A stretch of 64,000 bases of DNA, from positions 62,001-126,000 of the forward strand of contig JALVFE010000038.1 of NCBI GenBank assembly GCA_027030245.1, in the 5' to 3' direction. This document shows, one piece after another, positions 52,420 to 60,559 of the stretch. This DNA comes from Melioribacteraceae bacterium (GTDB lineage: Bacteria; Bacteroidota; Ignavibacteria; Ignavibacteriales; Melioribacteraceae). The translations under genes and the position numbers were made by a program. The notes below the pieces were generated by a model. That model had not been told where the DNA came from. It saw only the letters and a list, made by a program, of their open reading frames with translations, and did not search any database. Position 1 is the first letter of the stretch; each line of letters starts with the position of its first letter.

Positions 52420-52531
52420 GCCGGAACCCGTTAAAAGATAAGATGAATCCGGTATTTAATTAACCTGAGCGTAAAAATATTCGGAATTTAACTTGAATTG
52501 TGTTTTTAATATTATTATTTTCCGTGTAAAA

Positions 52532-52547
52532 ATGTAAGCGTTTACAT
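52532..52547. promoter_or_regulatory. LacI-type operator before the lacI-family gene
   Basis: ATGTAAGCGTTTACAT with central CG, the standard form of LacI/GalR operators. It lies just upstream of the ribosome binding site (GGGAGG), so binding should block the regulator's own operon (autoregulation). Confidence 0.82.
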
Positions 52548-52568
52548 AATTTGGGAGGAAATTAAATA

Positions 52569-53567
52569 ATGTCAATTACCATTAAAGAAATTGCCGAAAA
52601 AGCAAACGTATCTATTGCTACGGTTTCGAGAGCGTTAAATGACAATCCGAATGTGAAAGAATCTACCAAAGAATTGATTAGGAATTTGGCTCAGGAAATG
52701 AATTATTCGCCTAATTTCGTTGCGCGCACGCTTGTAAAGAAAAAAACTAATGTTATCGGAATAATTTTACCTGAAGTTGGAGGCGAATTTTTCCCCGAAA
52801 TAATTAAAGGCGTTGATGAAGTCGCCTATCAAAACGAATATCATGTTTTCGTTGCAAGCTCTCACAGTGAAAGAAATACGGTGGAATCAATATTGGGATT
52901 TATGTCTAAAAGCATGGTGGACGGGGTAATTTTAATGTTGCCCTCTATTACCGACCACATTCGCAATCTGATTAAAAGAACAAGAATCCCGATTGTATTG
53001 ATTAATGGCTACAGCAAAATGGAAGAAGTAAGTTCCGTAGGTATCGATAACTTTCAAGGTGCATATACGATGACGAATTTTTTAATTCAAAACAAGGGTT
53101 ACGATAAAATATCTTTTATAAAAGGTCCCGATATAAATTCCGATGCAAAACTCAGATTGAAAGGATATAAAGCCGCTTTGGAGGATAATAAAATTCCTAT
53201 TAACCATGAATGGATTGTTGACGGAGATTTTACAATTAAAGGGGGCGAACTGGCAGCAAGCAGATTGCTTAGTTTGATAAATAAACCATCCGTAATTTTC
53301 GCAGCCAACGATATGATGGCCGCCGGATGTTATAGGGTTATTGACCAATTGGGTTTAACCATTCCGGATGATATTGCGGTTGTCGGTTTCGATCATATCC
53401 CGATGTCTGAATTTTTGAATCCTAAATTAACTACAGTACATGTTCCAACAGACGAAATCGGAAGGAAAGCGGCAAAATTGCTATTGGATATTTTGGAAAA
53501 CTCTGAAACAACAAAACCCCAGCATATTAAAATAACGACAGGATTAATTGTAGGAAAATCTTGTTAA
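52569..53567 (+). CDS. LacI/GalR-family transcriptional regulator
   Basis: A 332-residue repressor. The N-terminal helix-turn-helix and hinge read TIKEIAEKANVSIATVSRALN...YSPNFVARTLVKKKTNVIGIILPE. A periplasmic-binding-protein-like effector domain follows (FAANDMMAAGCYRVIDQLGLTIPDDIAVVGFDHIPMSEFLNPKLTTV is a classical LacI-family segment). It probably binds a sugar or oligosaccharide made by the locus and controls both divergent transcripts through the ATGTAAGC-type operators. It is followed after 21 bp by the CBM9-like gene. Confidence 0.93.
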   Translation: MSITIKEIAEKANVSIATVSRALNDNPNVKESTKELIRNLAQEMNYSPNFVARTLVKKKTNVIGIILPEVGGEFFPEIIKGVDEVAYQNEYHVFVASSHSERNTVESILGFMSKSMVDGVILMLPSITDHIRNLIKRTRIPIVLINGYSKMEEVSSVGIDNFQGAYTMTNFLIQNKGYDKISFIKGPDINSDAKLRLKGYKAALEDNKIPINHEWIVDGDFTIKGGELAASRLLSLINKPSVIFAANDMMAAGCYRVIDQLGLTIPDDIAVVGFDHIPMSEFLNPKLTTVHVPTDEIGRKAAKLLLDILENSETTKPQHIKITTGLIVGKSC

Positions 53568-53588
53568 TATTTATCAATAGGAGGTAAC

Positions 53589-55979
53589 ATGTTAAAAAAA
53601 GTACGGATACTAATTTTATTAGTATCAACTATAATATTTTTATCTCAAATGAGCGGAGGAAATGTTTTAGCACAAACAGACCCTGCTTCATTAACGGTAC
53701 ATGAAGCTACCGGTACAATTAGCGTAGACGGAAATTTGGATGAACCGGATTGGTCTGCCGATAATCCCTATTTGCTGTTTAAAATCGGCGGCGAGCCCAC
53801 GGGTAACGCCTATACACCGACTGATTTTGTTGTTGTAAAACCCGAGTATACTGATACTTCAACCTGCAAAGTGAAATTTTTAAGGGATGGTATGAATCTT
53901 TACATTTCGCTTGATTCCGATGATAAACAAGTTTGCCGGTTTGGAGACAGTTGGGAAGGCGACGGATTGTTTATGAAAATAAAAGACGCAGACGGAAATT
54001 TTGTCGAATACAAACTGTATTATAATCTTGCCGGCGCCGATCCCGATATGCATTACGAAGGAACTCCTGGTTCGGAAGGTGTTGGAGTGAAAGGACCGGG
54101 AACAATTGTTAACGATTCGACAAACGTGGATTCCGGTTATACTGCCGAACTCAGAATAGACTTGTCAGAACTTGGCTATTCCGATGTGCCGAACTCTGTA
54201 GATGTGTTGATTAACATATTCGATCCGGATAATTACAATGACGGAGACGGCGCTTGGGGAGTTCACGGAAATTTTGCAAAACAATGGTGGGGCAGCGAAT
54301 GGGGACCTGAAACAAGAACCCTTATTTTAAAAGACCCTTACGCCGATCCGGATTCCCTGATTGTTTACAAAGCCGAAGGTATAACGGTTGACGGGGTGCT
54401 TGATGAACCGATATGGAGTATGAATACACCAACCTTAAAATTTAAAATAGGTGGAACCGGCTCCGATAACATATATACGCCAACGGGATTTGCGATTGTT
54501 AAACCCGAATATACCGATACATCTACATGTTATGTGAAGTTTGCCCACGACGGTGATAATCTTTACATTGCTTTGAATTCCGATGATAAACAAGTATGCC
54601 GCTTCGGAGACAGTTGGGAAGGTGATGGATTATTCATGAAAATAACCGATGCGAATAATACGGATGTAGAATTCAAACTATATTATAATCTTGCCGGAAC
54701 AGATCCCGATATTCATTATGAAGGACCGGCCGGTTCGGAAGGTGCGGGCGTTAAAGGTCCGGGCACGGTTGTTAACGATTCTACCAACGAAGACGGTGGT
54801 TATACTGCGGAATTGAGAATTAATTTAACCGACTTGGGATTTACAAACCCTCCCGATGTGCAAGTGTTGATTAACATATTCGATCCGGATAATTACAACG
54901 ACGGAGACGGAGCTTGGGGAGTTCACGGAAACTATGCAAAACAATGGTGGGGCAGCGAATGGGGTCCTGAGAAAAGAACCCTTGTTCTTTCCGATGCTGT
55001 TATAGATCCGCCTGCAATAACCGTATATAAAGCTTCCGCTCCAATAACCGTAGATGGTTCTTTGGATGAATCCGATTGGTCTGAAGACGTTCCGCGTTTA
55101 AAATTTGAAATCGGCGGAAATGTTAGCGGGAACGATTATGCACCGACAGGTTATGCAATTGTTAAACCGCCGTACACAGATGCATCAACTTGTTATGTAC
55201 GGTTTCTGCATGATGATAATAACTTGTATATCTCTCTTAACTCAAACGACCAACAAGTCTGCCGCTTTGGTGATAGCTGGGAAGGCGACGGGTTGTTCAT
55301 GAAAATTAAAGATGCAAACGGAAATGATGTGGAATATAAACTATATTATAACTTAGCCGGAACTGATCCCGATATTCATTATGAAGGTCCGGCAGGCTCC
55401 GAAGGTGTGGGTATGAAAGGACCCGGAACAATCGTTAACGATTCGACAAACGTAGATTCCGGTTATACCGCCGAACTAAGAATTAATATAGCCGATTTAG
55501 GATACAGTTCCATGCCGGATACTTTCAAAGTTCTTATCAATATTTTTGATCCCGATAACTATAACGACGGAGACGGTGCATGGGGTCCCAACGGTAATTA
55601 TGCAAAACAATGGTGGGGCAGCGAATGGGGTCCCGAAATGAGAAGCCTTGTAATTGAAGATAAACTTGTGGGCATTGAAGAAAACGTAACGGAATTGCCT
55701 AAAGAATTTTCGTTGGAACAAAATTATCCGAATCCGTTTAACCCCACGACTACAATTAAATTCTCCTTACCTGTAAGCTCGCAAGTAAAGCTTGACGTTT
55801 ATAATGTATTGGGAGAAAAGGTAATAAGTGTCATTAATAAAAAACTCTCCGGAGGGTTACATTCCGTCAATCTGAATGCGGGACAGTTAACTTCCGGTAT
55901 TTATTTCTATCGTTTGGAAGCTCAAGGGAATAACGGTCAACTTTATATACAAAGCAAAAAAATGGTTTTACTTAAATAG
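53589..55979 (+). CDS. Triple CBM9-like domain protein with type IX secretion C-terminal domain
   Basis: A signal peptide (about 1-29) is followed by three tandem domains of about 225 residues (approximately 35-254, 258-480 and 483-705). Each starts with VDG.LDEP.W, contains CRFGDSWEGDGLFMKI and YKLYYNLAGTDPDIHYEG-type blocks, and ends NYNDGDGAWG...KQWWGSEWGPE. This is the CBM9-like carbohydrate-binding fold. The last 85 residues are a Por/T9SS type-A sorting domain (QNYPNPFNPTTTIKFSLP, LDVYNVLGEKV). No catalytic domain is visible, so it is a secreted or surface glycan-binding protein. A strong AGGAGG ribosome binding site and the terminator after it suggest high expression. Confidence 0.85.
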   Translation: MLKKVRILILLVSTIIFLSQMSGGNVLAQTDPASLTVHEATGTISVDGNLDEPDWSADNPYLLFKIGGEPTGNAYTPTDFVVVKPEYTDTSTCKVKFLRDGMNLYISLDSDDKQVCRFGDSWEGDGLFMKIKDADGNFVEYKLYYNLAGADPDMHYEGTPGSEGVGVKGPGTIVNDSTNVDSGYTAELRIDLSELGYSDVPNSVDVLINIFDPDNYNDGDGAWGVHGNFAKQWWGSEWGPETRTLILKDPYADPDSLIVYKAEGITVDGVLDEPIWSMNTPTLKFKIGGTGSDNIYTPTGFAIVKPEYTDTSTCYVKFAHDGDNLYIALNSDDKQVCRFGDSWEGDGLFMKITDANNTDVEFKLYYNLAGTDPDIHYEGPAGSEGAGVKGPGTVVNDSTNEDGGYTAELRINLTDLGFTNPPDVQVLINIFDPDNYNDGDGAWGVHGNYAKQWWGSEWGPEKRTLVLSDAVIDPPAITVYKASAPITVDGSLDESDWSEDVPRLKFEIGGNVSGNDYAPTGYAIVKPPYTDASTCYVRFLHDDNNLYISLNSNDQQVCRFGDSWEGDGLFMKIKDANGNDVEYKLYYNLAGTDPDIHYEGPAGSEGVGMKGPGTIVNDSTNVDSGYTAELRINIADLGYSSMPDTFKVLINIFDPDNYNDGDGAWGPNGNYAKQWWGSEWGPEMRSLVIEDKLVGIEENVTELPKEFSLEQNYPNPFNPTTTIKFSLPVSSQVKLDVYNVLGEKVISVINKKLSGGLHSVNLNAGQLTSGIYFYRLEAQGNNGQLYIQSKKMVLLK

Positions 55980-55997
55980 ATTAAGTTGTTATCATAG

Positions 55998-56030
55998 AAA
56001 AACGGGAAAATAATTTTTCCCGTTTTTTTA
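55998..56030 (+). terminator. Terminator after the CBM9-like gene
   Basis: AAAAACGGGAAAA (55998-56010) pairs with TTTTCCCGTTTTT (56015-56027) over a TAAT loop, running into more T. It may be partial, because the same-strand glucan genes follow. Confidence 0.85.
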
Positions 56031-56073
56031 TTTTGTTTTTTCCAATATTCCAAAGAAATTTAGTTAACTGAAG

Positions 56074-58470
56074 ATGGCAAAATTTAAAACGAAATACGGG
56101 TATTTCTCCGATGACGGAAAAGAATATATTATAACAAATCCGCGAACACCCAAACCATGGATAAATGTTATTTCAAACGGCGATTACGGGTTAACGATTT
56201 CCCAAAGCGGAAGCGGATTCAGTTGGAAAACCCATTCGGAATTTAACAGAATCACAAGATGGCATCAAGATTTAATTAAAGACGATTGGGGGAAATATAT
56301 ATTTGTCAGAAACAATGATACTGGTGAAGTTTGGTGTCCTACGTGGAAACCGTTGAAAACAGAGCAGAACAATTATGAATGCAGACACGGTCTGGGTTAT
56401 ACTACGTTTATTAGCGAATATAAAAATATTTTAGTAACGCTAACATATTTTGTCCCGTTAAACGAAAGTATGGAAATATGGAGTTTGGAGTTTACCAATA
56501 AAAATAATGAAAAAGTTAACTTGTCGGTCATAACTTATTTCGAATGGGTGCTTGGTTCTTCAAACGATTACCACCGTGAATTTCATAAACAATTTCTAGA
56601 GACAGAATTTGACAACGAAGCTAATTCAATAATCGCTACCAAAAGATTATGGGATATTCCTTTGGGTGATAGAGGTCATTGGAATATCGATTACGAATAC
56701 CTAGGATTTTTCGGAAGTAATAAAAAAGTTGAATCTTACGAGACGGATAAAGAACAATTTATTGGTCAATATAATGAATTAATTACCGCATCCGCATTAT
56801 CGAAAAAAAGTTTGAGTAATACGGCAGGCAAATTTTATGATTCCATAGCTTCTTTAAAAATAGATGTTGAAATTGAACCGGGTGGAAAAGAGAATTTTGC
56901 ATTTTATCTCGGACTTGCAAAATCGAAAAATGAGATAAATACAAAAATTATAAAATACGATAGATACGATAAAATTGAAGAATCACTGAAAGAAGTAATA
57001 AACTTTTGGGAAGAATTATTGAACCCATTGCAAATTTCTACGCCCGATGAAGCAATGAACTTCGGGGTTAATTATTGGTTCAGGTATCAAGCAATATCCG
57101 GCAGGTTGTGGGGACGTACGGCATTTTACCAACAAAGCGGTGCTTATGGATTCAGAGATCAATTGCAAGACAGCTTGGTTTTTCTTCCGATAAAACCGGA
57201 ACTAACAAAAAAACAAATTTTACTGCATGCGCGCCATCAGTTTACGGACGGAACCGTATTGCATTGGTGGCATCCGATTACCGAAACAGGTTTGAGAACG
57301 GAAATGACGGACGACCTTTTATGGCTTGCCTTTGTTGTTATTCAATATGTTAATGAAACCGGTGACATTAACATTTTTAATGAAAAAGTATCTTATTATA
57401 ACGAATCTGAACTTTCGGAATCAATACTTGATCATTGTGTTAAAGCAATTGAAAAAGTAATATCGCGAAAAAGTGATAGAGGACTTTTGTTAATAGGCGC
57501 CGGCGATTGGAACGACGGTTTAAGCGCCGTTGGTTTGGAAGGGAAAGGCGAATCGGTTTGGCTGACGGAATTTTTTTATTACATATTAACCAACTTAACT
57601 CCTTTTTTGGAAAAACTTGGTGCGAATGAATTGAAAGAGAAGTATGAAAAAGAAGCAAAAGCAATTAAGGAGGCATTTAATAAATATACTTGGGACGGAG
57701 AATGGTTTTGGCGGGCATCTAAAGACAATGGGGATTTATTAGGCAGCAAACAATCTGCGGAAGGTAAAATTTATTTAAATCCACAAACATGGGCAGTTAT
57801 CAGCTCCGTTACAAGTACCGATAAAATGATGAAAGCACTTGAGTCCGTGGAAAAAAAATTATTAAAGAAAAACGGTCCTTTGCTTCTCTCGCCGGCTTAT
57901 TCTAAGCCGGATAAGTATATCGGCTATTTGTCCCGCTATGCACCCGGGAGAAGGGAAAACGGCGGAGTTTATTCACATGCAGCCACTTGGGCGATTTGGG
58001 CATTTAATAAATTGGGAAAAAATGAAGAAGGTTTTGAAGTTTATCAAAGATTAAATCCTATTTTGTCGGGCATGTATCCCGAAGTTTATTCTGCCGAGCC
58101 ATATGTTATGCCCGGAAATATTGACGGCCCGGATTCACATTTTTACGGAATGGCTGGGTGGACGTGGTACACCGGGTCGGCAGCATGGTTTCAGAAAGTT
58201 ATAGTCGATTGGATTTTAGGCATTCGTGCGACATTTGAAGGACTCTTAATCGACCCTAAAATTCCCAATAATTGGAAATCATTTAAAATTAAAAGATTAT
58301 TCAGGGGAACGCTATACGATATAGAAATAACAAATCAAAACGGGGCTTGCTGCGGGATCGAATCGATTTACGTGGATGGAAAAATTATCGGGGGCAATGT
58401 TATCAAACCAATTGATAAATCTTACGTTAAAGTGAAAGTTGTAATGGGACAACTTTCTTTAACCGGTTAG
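56074..58470 (+). CDS. GH94 family glycoside phosphorylase
   Basis: A cytoplasmic enzyme of 798 residues without signal peptide, matching cellobiose/chitobiose-phosphorylase-type GH94 proteins in length and order. The N-terminal beta sandwich (YGYFSDDGKEYIITNPRTPKPWIN) is followed by the (alpha/alpha)6 barrel with SGAYGFRDQLQDSL, WWHP, TEMTDDLLWL and the catalytic region GAGDWNDGL (D478-D481, containing the proposed general acid). The C-terminal part has RENGGVYSHAATWAIWAF and GWTWYTGSAAWFQK. These enzymes phosphorolyse beta-glucosyl disaccharides or oligosaccharides to glucose-1-phosphate. The linkage specificity (beta-1,4, beta-1,3 or beta-1,2) cannot be fixed here. It is 4 nt upstream of the GH2 gene. 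Confidence 0.92.
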   Translation: MAKFKTKYGYFSDDGKEYIITNPRTPKPWINVISNGDYGLTISQSGSGFSWKTHSEFNRITRWHQDLIKDDWGKYIFVRNNDTGEVWCPTWKPLKTEQNNYECRHGLGYTTFISEYKNILVTLTYFVPLNESMEIWSLEFTNKNNEKVNLSVITYFEWVLGSSNDYHREFHKQFLETEFDNEANSIIATKRLWDIPLGDRGHWNIDYEYLGFFGSNKKVESYETDKEQFIGQYNELITASALSKKSLSNTAGKFYDSIASLKIDVEIEPGGKENFAFYLGLAKSKNEINTKIIKYDRYDKIEESLKEVINFWEELLNPLQISTPDEAMNFGVNYWFRYQAISGRLWGRTAFYQQSGAYGFRDQLQDSLVFLPIKPELTKKQILLHARHQFTDGTVLHWWHPITETGLRTEMTDDLLWLAFVVIQYVNETGDINIFNEKVSYYNESELSESILDHCVKAIEKVISRKSDRGLLLIGAGDWNDGLSAVGLEGKGESVWLTEFFYYILTNLTPFLEKLGANELKEKYEKEAKAIKEAFNKYTWDGEWFWRASKDNGDLLGSKQSAEGKIYLNPQTWAVISSVTSTDKMMKALESVEKKLLKKNGPLLLSPAYSKPDKYIGYLSRYAPGRRENGGVYSHAATWAIWAFNKLGKNEEGFEVYQRLNPILSGMYPEVYSAEPYVMPGNIDGPDSHFYGMAGWTWYTGSAAWFQKVIVDWILGIRATFEGLLIDPKIPNNWKSFKIKRLFRGTLYDIEITNQNGACCGIESIYVDGKIIGGNVIKPIDKSYVKVKVVMGQLSLTG

Positions 58471-58474
58471 CGCA

Positions 58475-60559
58475 ATGCTAAAACTAAACGGTAAATGGAA
58501 ATACATACTTGACCGGGAATCGTCGAAATCTTATCCCGAGATTGAAAAATTAATAAAAGCCGGAACATTTAACGGTTCAGTTTCCATCCCGAATAATTGG
58601 CAAGTTGCCGGGATTAATAATTTTAGCGGTACGGTATGGTTTATAAAAACTTTCCGCTCTAATGATGCTTCGTTAGCTTTATCATTATTAAAATTTTACG
58701 GAGTAGATTATTTTTGTGAAATCTGGTTAAACAGTAAATATATCGGAAAACACGAAGGATACTTTCAAGAATTTCTATTTGACGTTTCCGGTTTACTTTT
58801 GTATAAAAATATTTTGGTAGTAAAAGTAACTTCACCTAAAGAACCGCCCGAAGCTTGGCCACACAAGAAGAAGTTGATAAAAGGAATTTTTGCACATCAT
58901 GATTGCAGACCTGGAGGGTGGAGCATTGAACATGGTCAGGATTTGAATACAGGCGGGATATGGAATCGTGTGGAAATCATTCAATCAAATAAAATATTAA
59001 TAACCGGTACTGAAGTTAAGCCTGTTTTATCACCGGATTTTAAATATGCGGAAATACATGTAAAAATGATTTTACGGTTTCCGGTAGGTTTTAAATCAAG
59101 AAAAGATAAGGTTACCGTAAATATTACTACACCGGAAAATAAAACAATAAATCATTATTTTAACTTCAAGTTATCACCCGGCAAATCGATTTATAAGGTA
59201 AAGATTAAAATATCGAATCCCAAACTATGGTTTCCTTGGGATATCGGAATTCCCGTACTGTATTCCATGGAAGTTTCTTCCGTTAATATTGAACGTGTGA
59301 AAATTAATTTCGGGATCAGAAAAGTAGAGCTTGATAGAAACATGAACTTTATAATTAATGGCAGGAAGTTGTTTCTAAGAGGAACCAACATCATCCCGGC
59401 ACAATATTTAAGTGAATTATCAAATGCAAAGATTAAAAATCTTATCAGACTTTTGAAGAAAGCTAATATCAATATTGTTAGGGTACATGCGCATATTAAT
59501 AGAAGAGAACTATATGATGCATTTGACAAAAACGGAATAATGGTATGGCAGGATTTCAGTTTACAATGGACCTACGACGATTCGATTGAATTTGAAAAAA
59601 ATGCAGTTTCGCAAATTAGTGATATGGTGAAACACCTTTATAACCATGTTTCAATTGTCTTTTGGTGTTGCCATAATGAGCCGGGTGACCAAGTGAACAC
59701 ATTGGATAAAAAATTATTCGCTCGTGTTAAAAAACTTGATAATACAAGAATTGTCCGGATTGCTTCCAATTATGAAGAACATGCATACGAAGGCTGGTAT
59801 TGGGGTAAAGCTGAAAACTATATTGCAACACCGATGGGACCGTTGGTAACGGAATTTGGCGCTCAGGCATTACCTGCGCTTGATTCGCTGAAAAGGTTTA
59901 TTCCAAAAGATAAATTATTTCCCCCCGATTTGGATTTATGGGAGTTTCATAATTTCCAGCCAAATCAAACATTCAACATAGCTAAAATAAAAACCGGCAA
60001 TTCAATAGAAACATTTATTGAAAATTCACAAGATTATCAATACAGATTACTAAAAACCGCTATTCATTTTTACAGAAGAAAAAAGAATATGGATATTACC
60101 GGGATATTCCAATTTATGTTTATCGACGGATGGCCATCTATTGCGTGGTCTGTTATTGATTATTATTTTCAAAAAAAGAAAGGATTTTTTGCACTTAAAG
60201 ATGCATATGAACCCTTATTGCTTTCGGTTTATCTCAGACAAGATACATATTTCCCGGGATCAATATTAAATTGTGAAATATGGATAATAAATGATTTGTA
60301 TAAAATTTATAATAATTTAACATTAAAGATCATGTTAGCAAACAAAATAATAGCGGAAATTAATAGCATTAAGGTTAGTGAAAATGAAAACATCTATTTT
60401 AGCGTCGATGAGTTGGATATTAAACTTCCACGGAATTTACCGGCGGGGAAATATGATGTGAAATTTTTATTAAATGATGCAAGTGGTAAAAAATTGGGAT
60501 ACGATGAATATCCGGTTTTAATAAGAAAAAAACAAATTGGTGAATTAATTGAAGAATAA
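58475..60559 (+). CDS. GH2-family glycoside hydrolase
   Basis: A 694-residue protein without signal peptide, so probably cytoplasmic. N-terminal sugar-binding jelly roll (LNGKWKYILD, ...EIWLNSKYIGKHEGYFQEF), Ig-like domain (LWFPWDIGIPVLYSM), then a TIM barrel starting FGIRKVELD...FIINGRKLFLRGTN. Acid/base glutamate E402 lies in WCCHNEPG and the nucleophile candidate E460 in LVTEFGAQALP. GH2 includes beta-galactosidases, beta-mannosidases and beta-glucuronidases. Context with GH94 and a GH144-like enzyme suggests a glucan side activity, but the substrate is open. It begins 4 nt after GH94 and overlaps the next gene by 11 bp. Confidence 0.87.
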   Translation: MLKLNGKWKYILDRESSKSYPEIEKLIKAGTFNGSVSIPNNWQVAGINNFSGTVWFIKTFRSNDASLALSLLKFYGVDYFCEIWLNSKYIGKHEGYFQEFLFDVSGLLLYKNILVVKVTSPKEPPEAWPHKKKLIKGIFAHHDCRPGGWSIEHGQDLNTGGIWNRVEIIQSNKILITGTEVKPVLSPDFKYAEIHVKMILRFPVGFKSRKDKVTVNITTPENKTINHYFNFKLSPGKSIYKVKIKISNPKLWFPWDIGIPVLYSMEVSSVNIERVKINFGIRKVELDRNMNFIINGRKLFLRGTNIIPAQYLSELSNAKIKNLIRLLKKANINIVRVHAHINRRELYDAFDKNGIMVWQDFSLQWTYDDSIEFEKNAVSQISDMVKHLYNHVSIVFWCCHNEPGDQVNTLDKKLFARVKKLDNTRIVRIASNYEEHAYEGWYWGKAENYIATPMGPLVTEFGAQALPALDSLKRFIPKDKLFPPDLDLWEFHNFQPNQTFNIAKIKTGNSIETFIENSQDYQYRLLKTAIHFYRRKKNMDITGIFQFMFIDGWPSIAWSVIDYYFQKKKGFFALKDAYEPLLLSVYLRQDTYFPGSILNCEIWIINDLYKIYNNLTLKIMLANKIIAEINSIKVSENENIYFSVDELDIKLPRNLPAGKYDVKFLLNDASGKKLGYDEYPVLIRKKQIGELIEE

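Noticed and set aside
53589-55979. Regularly spaced repeats that might suggest a CRISPR array
   Set aside because: Repeats are about 670 bp apart and are in-frame protein domains.
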